Shown here piece by piece: positions 1 through 8,541 of a stretch of DNA of 64,000 nt. Origin of the DNA: Vibrio cyclitrophicus (lineage in GTDB: Bacteria; Pseudomonadota; Gammaproteobacteria; Enterobacterales; Vibrionaceae); assembly GCA_023206055.1 (NCBI GenBank), contig CP065366.1:1612001-1676000 (forward strand). The letters run 5' to 3'. The notes beneath the pieces are model-generated. The model was not told where the DNA came from. It made no database searches and saw only the letters and a list, made by a program, of their open reading frames with translations. The stretch's first letter is position 1. Each line of letters begins with the position of its first letter. The translations under genes and the position numbers were made by a program.

Positions 1-91
1 TGCCGAGCAAACCTAAAAATAGTTAGCCGCCATGGTTAATAAATGTCTATTCAGTAACACAATATTTATTACAAAGAGTAATTACACAAGA

Positions 92-1408
92 ATGAAGCAC
101 AAATTTTCACCGAAGCTCATCTCGTATGGGGCGGTTTTATTAAGTAACGTTTTTTTAGGTAACAGCGTGGCGTGGGCTGCGGAAGAGCAAGAGTGGGGCA
201 TCGCTGCGATGTTTCGTACTGCGAGCATCCCTTATGACACGTCTGGTGGTGACCAATCGGTTAACTCATTCGTACCGATGTTGTTTTTCAAGAACGATTA
301 TGTATTCATTGACGGTACCGAGATGGGGGCATATCTCTATCAAACGGACGATGAGAAGTGGTCTTTCAATGCTATCTCCCGCATGCGTTTTATTGATATC
401 CCCGCTTCTGAACAGAACGCAATCGAAGGCGATACGGCGGATTTCGGTGCTCAACTGACCTACCAGCTTGATGATTCTTGGTCTGTCGAGACGGAATTAA
501 TGAGCGATAGTGAATACAACTTCCACGGTAACTTACGTGCTAAAGCTAAGTATGAAACCGGAGATTGGGAGTTTTACCCGAGCGCGACACTTCGTTATAA
601 AAGTGCTGACTTCAACAGTCAGTATTACTCCGCGTCTAATGAAACCATTGGTGCTGGTGTTGACTTAAATGTTGGTGTTGAAACGCGTTACCATGTGGTT
701 TCAAACTTGTACTTATTGGGTTCAACCAGTGTGACTCGATTGGACGATAACGCTTACGATTCGTCGATTGTTGAAGACCGTTATCAAGGTGAATTGTACC
801 TTGGCTTTGGTTTCTTTAACGACAAAGAGAAAGCACCCAAACCTAAGCTGAGTAATGCGCCGTATTTACGTGTCGCACATGGTTGGGCAACGCCATCCAA
901 TATTGGCGATATCATGAAGTTCAATAGAGAGAAAGACGAATACAACAACCAGCTGACCTCGTTCTTCTATGGCCACCCGTTAACCGATGAGATCTTCGGC
1001 TTCCCATTGGATATCTATTTGACCCCAGGTATCGCACACCACTGGAGTTCAGACGTTCAATCAAGCAGCACCGAATACATAATCGCAATCAAAGCGTATT
1101 ACACCTTTGATTGGCCAACTCAGTGGCGTGTAGGTGTGGCAGAAGGTATGTCTTACATCGATTCGATTACCTATATCGAAGGCTCAGAGATGGACCGTAA
1201 AGGTTACACCGCAAGCCATTTGTTGAACTACTTAGACTTCTCATTTGATGTGAATGTGGGTGATTTAATCGGCAAGAATGACTTGAACAACTTATGGTTT
1301 GGCTACTCATTGCATCACCGTTCTGCAATCTTTGAAAACGCATCCCAGTTTGGTCGAATCAAAGGCGGCAGTAACTACAACACGGTTTACTTCCAGTACG
1401 AGTTCTAA
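92..1408 (+). CDS. MipA/OmpV-family outer-membrane protein
   Basis: Predicted outer-membrane beta-barrel of the MipA/OmpV family, 438 residues from the ATG at 92. That start gives a standard Sec signal peptide (charged n-region, hydrophobic core, cleavage after Ala-Trp-Ala, mature start AEEQEW); the frame stays open upstream to 32, but that would put 20 polar residues before it. The mature part has alternating aromatic and polar strands, the family-typical opening (WGIAAMFRTASIPY) and a C-terminal Phe (QYEF), the BAM recognition signal. MipA was first described as an MltA-interacting scaffold, but most members have no proven role. The gene stands alone, is followed by a strong intrinsic terminator and shares the strand with hrpA. 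The family call is fairly sure; function is not known. Confidence 0.75.
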   Translation: MKHKFSPKLISYGAVLLSNVFLGNSVAWAAEEQEWGIAAMFRTASIPYDTSGGDQSVNSFVPMLFFKNDYVFIDGTEMGAYLYQTDDEKWSFNAISRMRFIDIPASEQNAIEGDTADFGAQLTYQLDDSWSVETELMSDSEYNFHGNLRAKAKYETGDWEFYPSATLRYKSADFNSQYYSASNETIGAGVDLNVGVETRYHVVSNLYLLGSTSVTRLDDNAYDSSIVEDRYQGELYLGFGFFNDKEKAPKPKLSNAPYLRVAHGWATPSNIGDIMKFNREKDEYNNQLTSFFYGHPLTDEIFGFPLDIYLTPGIAHHWSSDVQSSSTEYIIAIKAYYTFDWPTQWRVGVAEGMSYIDSITYIEGSEMDRKGYTASHLLNYLDFSFDVNVGDLIGKNDLNNLWFGYSLHHRSAIFENASQFGRIKGGSNYNTVYFQYEF

Positions 1409-1506
1409 GGTTAGTTTCGAAATGTCGTTTTTAGCCGTAGTTTACTAAGTACTACTTACATTTGACCTCGCTTCTATAGCCTTCGCTAGTGTTAGCGTGG
1501 TTAATC

Positions 1507-1549
1507 AGCCTGATAGCAAAAGGTTTTCCCTTTGCTGTCAGGCTTTTTT
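1507..1549 (+). terminator. intrinsic terminator between the OmpV-like gene and hrpA
   Basis: A 14-bp stem (AGCCTGATAGCAAA with TTTGCTGTCAGGCT, one G-T wobble) around a short loop is followed directly by six T. It lies about 100 bp after the upstream stop codon and just before the hrpA promoter. Confidence 0.8.
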
Positions 1550-1561
1550 GTTTGAGACTTG

Positions 1562-1570
1562 TGATATAAT
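1562..1570 (+). promoter_or_regulatory. probable extended -10 promoter of hrpA
   Basis: TGATATAAT is a perfect TATAAT preceded by the TGn extended -10 element, 36 bp before the TTG start of hrpA and 12 bp after the upstream terminator. No good -35 hexamer is seen, which is normal for extended -10 promoters. The call rests on the motif only. Confidence 0.5.
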
Positions 1571-1606
1571 CGCGCGAGTTTAATAAGTACAAGAATAGGA
1601 CACGCT

Positions 1607-4600
1607 TTGACTTCGTCTCCGGAAAAAGCAGACAACAACAAGAATGCAGCACAGCCGAGTTCTCCAAAGAACGAAGCGAAATCGAATAAGCCTGCATCGA
1701 ACCGACCTGCTAAGCAATTAAAAGCTAAACAACCAAAAACTAATCAACCAAAAGCTACACCTGCTGATCATTCAGCAGCAGCCAATACAAAAGCATCTCA
1801 GAATAGCCCAGCCTCTCTTCGTAAAGCGCTCAACGAATGTATGATGCGCGATCGCTTCCGTTTGAGTAAGCGAATTGCTGGTGCGAGTAGAATTAAAAAC
1901 GAACAATCTAAGAACGTTGTCTTCGATGAGATAGCGTTAGACATTGCCAAGTCAATGATGACGGCAAATCAGCGTGCCTCGCACAAACCAACCATCGAAT
2001 ACCCAGAGATTCTCCCTGTTAGCCAAAAGCGCGATGATATTGCGAAAGCCATTTCTGAAAACCAAGTGGTTATCGTGGCGGGCGAAACGGGTTCGGGTAA
2101 AACCACTCAGTTACCAAAGATTTGTTCTGAGCTTGGCCGTGGTCGCTTTGGCCTAATTGGTCACACTCAGCCTCGTCGTCTTGCGGCACGTTCAGTTGCC
2201 AACCGCATTGCGGAAGAGATGCAAACACAGCTGGGTGATTTTGTCGGTTATAAGGTTCGTTTTAACGACCAAATTTCTGATAACACGCAAATCAAACTGA
2301 TGACCGACGGTATTCTACTGGCGGAAATTCAGCATGACCGTTTCTTAAGTCAATACGACACCATCATCATCGATGAAGCCCACGAACGCAGTCTGAACAT
2401 TGACTTCATCATGGGTTACTTAAGAGAGCTTTTGCCAAAGCGTCCTGATCTGAAAGTGATCATCACGTCGGCGACCATCGATCCTGAGCGTTTCTCGAAG
2501 CACTTTAACAATGCACCGATCATTGAAGTATCAGGTCGTACTTACCCTGTAGATACGCGTTACCGCCCATTAGGTGGTGATGAAAGTGATTCAGACCGCG
2601 ACCAAATCGAAGGCATCTTTGAAGCCGTTGATGAGCTGTGTGATGAAGGGCAAGGCGATATTTTGATCTTCATGAACGGTGAGCGAGAAATTCGTGATAC
2701 CGCAGATGCATTAAGTAAACGTAACCTGCGTGATACTGAAATTGTTCCGCTGTACGCACGTCTATCGGCGGGTGAACAGAACCGAATCTTCCAGTCTCAT
2801 ACTGGTCGACGTATCGTTCTGGCAACCAACGTGGCAGAAACCTCGTTAACCGTTCCGGGCATCAAGTATGTAATCGACCCGGGTACGGCGCGTATTAGCC
2901 GTTACAGCTACCGCACCAAAGTACAACGCCTACCGATCGAGCCAGTGTCTCAAGCGAGTGCCAACCAACGTAAAGGTCGTTGTGGTCGTGTTGCGGAAGG
3001 TATCTGTATTCGTCTGTATTCTGAGGAAGATTTCGAATCACGCCCAGAGTTTACTGACCCTGAGATCCTTCGTACTAACCTAGCATCTGTAATTCTTCAG
3101 ATGACAGCGCTAGGCCTAGGCGACATTCAAGCATTCCCATTTGTTGAAGCGCCCGATAAGCGCAATATTCAAGATGGTGTAAGGCTGCTTGAAGAGCTTG
3201 GTGCGATCGCGACTGTCGAACCGTCTGCGAACAAAAACAAGAACCATGGCGACGACAAGAAGAAGCTAACGGCAATTGGTCGTAAGCTTGCTAAGCTGCC
3301 GATTGATCCACGTTTAGCGCGGATGGTGATTGAAGCGCCAAGCAACCGCTGTCTACACGAAGTGATGGTGATTGCGTCTGCATTGTCGATTCAAGATCCG
3401 CGTGAGCGTCCGTCAGACAAACAACAATCGTCTGATGATAAGCACAAGCGCTTCTTCGATAAAGAGTCAGATTTTATTACGTTTGTGAACCTATGGGATT
3501 ACGTTAAGCAGCAGCAAAAAGCGCTGTCGAGTAACCAGTTCCGCAAACAGTGTAAGCAAGATTACCTGAACTACTTACGTATCCGTGAATGGCAAGATGT
3601 GTACTTCCAAATTCACCAAGCAATGCGTGAATTGGACACTAAGCTGAATACGGAACCGGGCAGCTACGATGGCATTCACATGTCTCTGCTATCAGGTCTG
3701 CTTTCACACATCGGTATGAAAGACCAAGAGAAGAATGAGTATCAAGGTGCCCGTAATGCGCGCTTCCATATCTTCCCTGCGTCTGGCCTATTTAAAAAAC
3801 AGCCTAAGTGGATCATGTCTGCTGAGCTGGTGGAAACCTCAAAGCTTTGGGGCCGTGTTATCGCCAAGATTCAACCGGAATGGATTGAACCGCTAGCGAA
3901 ACACCTGATTAAACGCAGCTACAGCGAACCACATTGGTCGAAGAAGCAAGCGGCAGTAATGGCACATGAAAAAGTGATGCTTTACGGAATCCCAATCGTA
4001 CCTAAGCGCCTTGTGAACTACGGCGCGATCGATGCCACCGTCAGCCGTGAGTTGTTTGTACGCAGTGCATTAGTAGAAGGTGAGTGGGAAACGAAACACG
4101 CTTTCTTCAAGCAGAACCGTAAGCTTCTACAAGAAGTCGAAGAGCTAGAACATAAATCGCGTCGTCGCGACATCTTGATCGACGATGATGAACTGTTCGA
4201 CTTCTATGACCAGCGTGTTGGCGAAGAGGCGGTTTCAGGCCGTCACTTCGATACATGGTGGAAGAAGACCAGCCAGAAAACACCTGAACTGCTTAACTTC
4301 GAAAAGTCGATGCTGTTCCGAGGTGATGCTAGTCACGTTACTGATTTGGATTACCCGAACTTCTGGCACCAAAATGGTATCAAGCTAAAGCTGAGCTACC
4401 AATTTGAGCCGGGCGACGACAACGATGGTGTAACGGTACACATTCCGCTGCCTATCTTGAACCAAATCGACCAGAACGGTTTTGATTGGCAGATCCCAGG
4501 CCTACGTCAGGAGCTGGTGATTAGCCTAATTAAGTCGCTCCCTAAAACGCTACGCCGTAACTTTGTGCCTGCGCCAAACTACGCGGATGCGTTCTTAGCT

Positions 4601-5707
4601 CGTGTGACACCGTTAGAAGCACCGTTGTTGGATTCTCTTGAGAAAGAACTGCGCCGCATGACAGGTGTTGAAGTGGTACGTGATGACTGGAAGTTAGACC
4701 AGATCCCTGAGCACTTAAAGGTAACATTCCGCGCTGTAGATCATCGTAAGCGTAAGCTGAAAGAACAGAAAGACTTACATGAACTGAAAGAAAGCCTGAA
4801 AGACAAGGTTCAAGAAACGCTTTCTAAGGTTGCAGACGATGATATCGAACAACAGAACCTGCATACGTGGAGCTTTGGTGAGTTACCAAAAGTCTACCAA
4901 CAGAAGCGTGGCGGCTACGATGTTAAAGCGTTCCCAGCGTTGGTGGATTCTAAAGACAGCGTAGAGATCAAACTGTTCGAAACCGAGCAAGAGCAGATCT
5001 CAGCAATGAAATCGGGTCAGCGTCGTTTAATCTTGTTGAACGTACCATCGCCGATCAAATACTTGCACTCTAACTTGCCGAACAAATCGAAACTTGGCTT
5101 GTATTTCAACCCATACGGACAGGTACTCGACCTTATCGATGACTGTATCGCTTGTGGTATTGATAAGCTAATTGAAGAGAAGGGCGGTTTAGTTTGGGAG
5201 CCAGAGCAGTTTGAAGCACTGAAAGAACACGTGCGTGCAGAGTTGGGTGACAGCGTAGTTGAGATTGCTCAACAGGTTGAAACCATCTTAACCACGGCAT
5301 TCAGCATCAGTAAAAAGCTGAAAGGACGTGTTGATCTTTCTATGGCATTTGCGCTTTCAGACATCAAAGCTCAGGTAGAAGGTTTGATTTTTAAGGGGTT
5401 TGCCACAGAATGCGGGTGGAAACGTCTGCCGGATATTCTACGCTATATGAAAGCCATTGAGCGTCGAATGGAAAAACTGCCGATTGACCCGAACAAAGAT
5501 CGTCTTCATATGATCAAAGTTGAGTCAGTAATGAACGATTACAAAGAGCTGCTGAATAAGATTCAAAAAGGGATCGCGGTTCCAGAAAATGTAAAAGAGG
5601 TGCGTTGGATGATAGAAGAGCTTCGTGTAAGCTTCTTCGCACAGCAGCTCGGTACGCCTTACCCAGTTTCAGATAAGCGTGTTAAAAACGCTATTGATGC
5701 TTGCTAA
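1607..5707 (+). CDS. hrpA: ATP-dependent RNA helicase HrpA (DEAH box)
   Basis: DEAH-box RNA helicase of 1366 residues; E. coli HrpA is about 1300. Visible motifs are Walker A GETGSGKTTQ (about 158-167), DEAH (about 255), SAT (about 286) and motif VI QRKGRCGR (about 455-463), followed by the helicase-associated domain and the long C-terminal region typical of bacterial HrpA. HrpA is linked to mRNA processing and to rescue of stalled or collided ribosomes. The start is TTG at 1607, chosen because AGGA at 1597-1600 is well spaced and no ATG precedes the conserved part. The first 75 residues are a Lys/Pro/Gln/Asn-rich low-complexity tail that accounts for the extra length. Monocistronic, with an extended -10 promoter just upstream. 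Confidence 0.95.
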   Translation: MTSSPEKADNNKNAAQPSSPKNEAKSNKPASNRPAKQLKAKQPKTNQPKATPADHSAAANTKASQNSPASLRKALNECMMRDRFRLSKRIAGASRIKNEQSKNVVFDEIALDIAKSMMTANQRASHKPTIEYPEILPVSQKRDDIAKAISENQVVIVAGETGSGKTTQLPKICSELGRGRFGLIGHTQPRRLAARSVANRIAEEMQTQLGDFVGYKVRFNDQISDNTQIKLMTDGILLAEIQHDRFLSQYDTIIIDEAHERSLNIDFIMGYLRELLPKRPDLKVIITSATIDPERFSKHFNNAPIIEVSGRTYPVDTRYRPLGGDESDSDRDQIEGIFEAVDELCDEGQGDILIFMNGEREIRDTADALSKRNLRDTEIVPLYARLSAGEQNRIFQSHTGRRIVLATNVAETSLTVPGIKYVIDPGTARISRYSYRTKVQRLPIEPVSQASANQRKGRCGRVAEGICIRLYSEEDFESRPEFTDPEILRTNLASVILQMTALGLGDIQAFPFVEAPDKRNIQDGVRLLEELGAIATVEPSANKNKNHGDDKKKLTAIGRKLAKLPIDPRLARMVIEAPSNRCLHEVMVIASALSIQDPRERPSDKQQSSDDKHKRFFDKESDFITFVNLWDYVKQQQKALSSNQFRKQCKQDYLNYLRIREWQDVYFQIHQAMRELDTKLNTEPGSYDGIHMSLLSGLLSHIGMKDQEKNEYQGARNARFHIFPASGLFKKQPKWIMSAELVETSKLWGRVIAKIQPEWIEPLAKHLIKRSYSEPHWSKKQAAVMAHEKVMLYGIPIVPKRLVNYGAIDATVSRELFVRSALVEGEWETKHAFFKQNRKLLQEVEELEHKSRRRDILIDDDELFDFYDQRVGEEAVSGRHFDTWWKKTSQKTPELLNFEKSMLFRGDASHVTDLDYPNFWHQNGIKLKLSYQFEPGDDNDGVTVHIPLPILNQIDQNGFDWQIPGLRQELVISLIKSLPKTLRRNFVPAPNYADAFLARVTPLEAPLLDSLEKELRRMTGVEVVRDDWKLDQIPEHLKVTFRAVDHRKRKLKEQKDLHELKESLKDKVQETLSKVADDDIEQQNLHTWSFGELPKVYQQKRGGYDVKAFPALVDSKDSVEIKLFETEQEQISAMKSGQRRLILLNVPSPIKYLHSNLPNKSKLGLYFNPYGQVLDLIDDCIACGIDKLIEEKGGLVWEPEQFEALKEHVRAELGDSVVEIAQQVETILTTAFSISKKLKGRVDLSMAFALSDIKAQVEGLIFKGFATECGWKRLPDILRYMKAIERRMEKLPIDPNKDRLHMIKVESVMNDYKELLNKIQKGIAVPENVKEVRWMIEELRVSFFAQQLGTPYPVSDKRVKNAIDAC

Positions 5708-5849
5708 AGGAATAAAGCTAGACGCAATGGCAAGGTTTGGGTATAAATCTTGCTTATTGCATTACTAATTAAATAGTTACTACAAAAAGGGCGACTTGGT
5801 GGCAATTTATTACCACGCAAGGCCTGCCACTAGGACGAAAAGGTCGAAT

Positions 5850-6344
5850 ATGAAAAAAACGTTATTGGCACTAGCACTGCTAGGTGCATCTTCAACAGCA
5901 ATGGCTGATTCTTGGTTGTACGGCGGTGTAATGGGTGGTCAAAACTCATTAGGCAATAAAGAAGAGACAGCGATGGGTATCCACGTGGGTACAGGCATCC
6001 TGCCACTAATCGGTATTGAAGCGGGTTACTGGGATCTAGGTTCTTTCGACAGCGTTAAGTACGGCAACCGTGACCTAACAAACCTAGATGCAAGCACAGC
6101 TTACCTAGCAATCAAACCAAGCATCGACTTTGGCCCTCTTCATGTATACGCGAAGGCTGGTATTCACTCTTACGATCTTAAAGGCGACGGCTTCAAGCAA
6201 TCAAGTGAAGATGTAATGTACGGTGTAGGCGCAGAATACTTCATCTTTGGTCCACTATCTGTAGGCGCTAGCTACCAAAACTTCAAAATGAAAGATGACG
6301 ACTCTGGCGTATTCACGCTAAACGCAACTATCCACCTACTGTAA
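5850..6344 (+). CDS. small outer-membrane beta-barrel protein
   Basis: Predicted 8-stranded outer-membrane barrel of 164 residues. The ATG at 5850 follows AAAAGG and opens a textbook signal peptide (MKKTLLALALLGASSTAMA, then DSWLYGG); the frame runs upstream to a TTG at 5796, which would destroy the signal peptide. The mature protein has about eight amphipathic strands rich in Gly and Tyr, and a last strand without a classical C-terminal Phe (ends in HLL). It resembles OmpA-like or OmpW-like small porin-type barrels, but no enzymatic or binding motif is visible. It is followed by a very strong hairpin terminator. No function is proposed. Confidence 0.7.
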   Translation: MKKTLLALALLGASSTAMADSWLYGGVMGGQNSLGNKEETAMGIHVGTGILPLIGIEAGYWDLGSFDSVKYGNRDLTNLDASTAYLAIKPSIDFGPLHVYAKAGIHSYDLKGDGFKQSSEDVMYGVGAEYFIFGPLSVGASYQNFKMKDDDSGVFTLNATIHLL

Positions 6345-6407
6345 TTAATCAGTAAGGCGATCGTAAATAACGGTCGGATAGCCGTTAAAGAGTTCGTAGA
6401 ATTCATA

Positions 6408-6437
6408 AAAAATGCCAGCTTGATAGCTGGCATTTTT
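6408..6437. terminator. bidirectional intrinsic terminator
   Basis: A perfect 13-bp stem (AAAAATGCCAGCT with AGCTGGCATTTTT) around the loop TGAT. T-runs follow on both strands, so it can serve the barrel gene (+) and the converging replication-like gene pair (-). Confidence 0.85.
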
Positions 6438-6496
6438 GTATCTGTTAACCGTGTAATCGCTACTCTGCTTTCTTGTGACAGATAGCGGGCAGACGG

Positions 6497-7348
6497 CTAC
6501 TTTTTACTGTTTAGAATCTTCTGGATTCTTGGGTTAATCGCTTTGCCGTGTTGACTTTCGTACTCTTCACGTTTCAAATCATTCAAGTTCTTCACTGAGT
6601 TAGCGGCAAGCAGGAATTGCGGCAATTCCGTTTCTAACATGCCTTTCTCATCTAAACGCTTTGCTTCCAAGTAGTATTTCTTAAACAGGCCATCAAGCTT
6701 GTTTTCAGCCGTACGCTTTAAGTCGTACAGTTTGTTTTGGATTAACCACTTCTCAATCTTGTTCACGGCAGTGCGCGACAACACACGAATACGGCTATCT
6801 AGCAACTCTTCTTCAGTCAAAGAGTCTTTCAGGATCCAAAGCTCACCCATTTGTGGTGGCCAACTGTTGCCCAGTTGAATACGCTCATGACAGTGCATTA
6901 GCACACGGTTTAGGCCGTCTGAATCAACAGAGTGGGCAAATTCAATGAACTTACCACTTGGCTCACTACCGTATTGGTATTCCCACTGTGTTTCGTAAAC
7001 GCTCAGGAAAGAACCGAACACATGGATACACCAATCGGTCAGTTCTAATTCAGCTGGATCTTGATCAACAACAGGCACTTGTTGAGACGCACCAGAGCCC
7101 GCAGCGTTTGGTGTCGCTACTTTTACTTCGGTACTTTGCGCTTCAATAACGTCAGGTACTACGGCATCTTTAGGCAGTACATCAGGAACAACAGGTGAAG
7201 CTGACTCAGAAGGTTGGCTTTTTGCCTTTCTGAATGAGCTGCTGCCTGAAGCGTTCAGATGGGCTAAGCTTTTGTCGATACCCATTTCCTTGAGCTTGTC
7301 CTGCATTTCCTGAATATTGAGAGGTCTTCTGCTGTTGTTGTCTTTCAT
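6497..7348 (-). CDS. phage lambda P-like replication protein (putative helicase loader)
   Basis: Protein of 283 residues without a confident family. Residues about 1-95 are Ser/Pro/Val-rich and probably disordered. About 100-180 form a helical core (DWCIHVFGSFLSVYETQW, then HCHERIQLGNSWPPQMGEL) whose spacing recalls lambda P, which ends its N-terminal helices with PSPGQF; the C-terminal 90 residues are charged helices. Lambda P loads DnaB helicase. The gene starts inside the 3' end of the upstream DnaT-like gene, with a 143-bp overlap in another frame, behind GAGAAG. An O-like gene followed by an overlapping P-like gene is the lambda order, and domesticated O/P pairs have been reported as helicase matchmakers in some bacteria. 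No other phage gene is near, so this looks domesticated. The fold similarity is inferred by eye. Confidence 0.5.
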   Translation of the reverse strand: MKDNNSRRPLNIQEMQDKLKEMGIDKSLAHLNASGSSSFRKAKSQPSESASPVVPDVLPKDAVVPDVIEAQSTEVKVATPNAAGSGASQQVPVVDQDPAELELTDWCIHVFGSFLSVYETQWEYQYGSEPSGKFIEFAHSVDSDGLNRVLMHCHERIQLGNSWPPQMGELWILKDSLTEEELLDSRIRVLSRTAVNKIEKWLIQNKLYDLKRTAENKLDGLFKKYYLEAKRLDEKGMLETELPQFLLAANSVKNLNDLKREEYESQHGKAINPRIQKILNSKK

Positions 7349-8009
7349 TTTGCTTCTCGTTAACTAACCAGTACTGCAACTTAGATTCGATGCGTGATAT
7401 TGGCATTAGTTCATTGGCTTTGGCTTTATACCAGAGGACAAATTTCTTCCATATTAAACTATGGTCACCAGCTAGGCCGGAGAATTTAAACGCACGTTCC
7501 GCCCATGTTGGAATGATCTCTTCATCCAAATCATGCGTTGAAACGGTGTTGCTGTTCATTGAGCCTCGGCCTTGTGGGCGAGGGGCCTGCTGCATGTGTT
7601 GCATTGGCGCCGGAGCAGGCTGAAACTTAGGTGCAGGTGCAGGTGCAGGTGCAGGTGCAGGTGCAGGTGCAGGTGCAGGTGCAGTAGAGTAGACCGGAAT
7701 ACTATTGGTCGGTTGAACCTCAACGTGCGGCGCAGCTTGCTCTTGCTCAATGAGCATTTTGAAAACGTGAATCTCTTTCTTATCTCGATAGTCTACTTTC
7801 ACCTTATCGAGAAAACCTTGGTCGACTAAACACTTAAGGCAGTCGGCTAAACCAAACGTAGAGAGAGCACAAAGCTGACCTGCCGTTTGCAGGCATACAT
7901 TGGTGTAACCGAGTTCATCAGCACCATCTGCAAGCATCAATAAAACCAGCTTTTCTGCTGGGCTAGAAGTATTCACTTGCCAAGCTAAATAAGAATATTT
8001 GGCGCTCAA
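7206..8009 (-). CDS. DnaT/O-like primosomal protein with winged-helix N-terminus
   Basis: Protein of 267 residues. Residues about 1-85 look like the winged-helix DNA-binding domain of phage O-type or DnaD-type initiators (SPAEKLVLLMLADGADELGY, then ACTIVE turns of LCALSTFGLADCL). A linker of Ala-Pro repeats (about 110-127) follows. About 165-220 match the DnaT C-terminal single-strand-binding domain (PTWAERAFKFSGL, IWKKFVLWYKAKANE, KLQYWLVNE). DnaT acts in primosome assembly and DnaC/DnaB loading in enterics. The start is a TTG at 8009 behind GAGAA; no ATG lies upstream in frame. The 3' end overlaps the P-like gene by 143 bp. The Ala-Pro linker is encoded by a perfect hexanucleotide repeat. 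The domain calls are reasonable; the cellular role is inferred. Confidence 0.6.
   Translation of the reverse strand: MSAKYSYLAWQVNTSSPAEKLVLLMLADGADELGYTNVCLQTAGQLCALSTFGLADCLKCLVDQGFLDKVKVDYRDKKEIHVFKMLIEQEQAAPHVEVQPTNSIPVYSTAPAPAPAPAPAPAPAPAPKFQPAPAPMQHMQQAPRPQGRGSMNSNTVSTHDLDEEIIPTWAERAFKFSGLAGDHSLIWKKFVLWYKAKANELMPISRIESKLQYWLVNEKQNERQQQQKTSQYSGNAGQAQGNGYRQKLSPSERFRQQLIQKGKKPTF
7630..7684. repeat. (GGTGCA)9 hexanucleotide tandem repeat inside the DnaT-like gene
   Basis: Nine perfect copies of GGTGCA in a row. On the minus strand they encode alternating Ala and Pro. Copy-number change by slippage would lengthen or shorten the linker by two residues per unit and never shift the frame. Confidence 0.9.
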
Positions 8010-8541
8010 TATTGTGTTCTCAAAAAAGGTAAGTCGTTGTCACTATTGTAAGTCACCCCTTACCGAATTTATAGCAACTTAACAGAAAACGGCATTAGTA
8101 AGCCAAATATTGACCATAAGGAGAGGTCTGCTCCAGAAAGTAAGCCGACAGTCATTCATTCTTGTGGTTTACGCTAGGAATCATTGGGCATGAATACGCA
8201 TAGCCGCTTAAAGTGACGACATTCTTTGTAAGGTTAAGAGTGACCAATTCGCTTTCACATTCTGTTGGTCAAATACAGGTCTTCTTTTAAGGTCGACTAT
8301 TGATGATTGTCTAATCGACTCCCCATCCACTTATCTATCAATTCATAAACTGCATTTAATTTATAAAACACCTTGATATGATCAATATTTGCGCTATTAT
8401 GACGATAAGTCAGAAATGACGAAGCGTCACAAAATGGTTAACTACATGAATTTACTATTCGTGTTAATATATTGGATAGGAGTGTTTTAAATACTGGCGA
8501 AGCTTAGATGATAGCTAAGCTAAAATACGGACTGAGAAATT
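8010..8541. other. 532-bp divergent intergenic region
   Basis: Separates the minus-strand replication pair from the plus-strand tetR gene. The tetR-proximal third is AT-rich and holds one near-perfect and one imperfect TGACG..CGTCA operator (8400-8429). No open frame longer than a few codons with a ribosome binding site was seen; the rest shows nothing recognisable. Confidence 0.6.
8400..8429. promoter_or_regulatory. tandem TetR-type operators upstream of the tetR gene
   Basis: TGACGAAGCGTCA (8417-8429) is a palindrome that recurs as TGACGATTCGTCA at 9371 and TGACGAATCGTCA at 9482, each followed by CAAA. An imperfect copy, TGACGATAAGTCA, lies at 8400-8412. The sites bracket the tetR gene and precede the permease operon, the expected pattern for autoregulation plus target control. 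Confidence 0.7.

Noticed and set aside
7630..7684. CRISPR-like array
   Set aside because: Units are 6 bp with no spacers, so this is a simple tandem repeat.
7556..7829. Open frames rich in Arg-Cys or Leu-His dipeptides across the hexanucleotide repeat
   Set aside because: They are other-frame readings of the GGTGCA repeat inside the DnaT-like gene.
6497..8009. Prophage remnant
   Set aside because: No integrase, repressor, structural or lysis genes and no attachment-site repeats nearby; composition is like the core genome.
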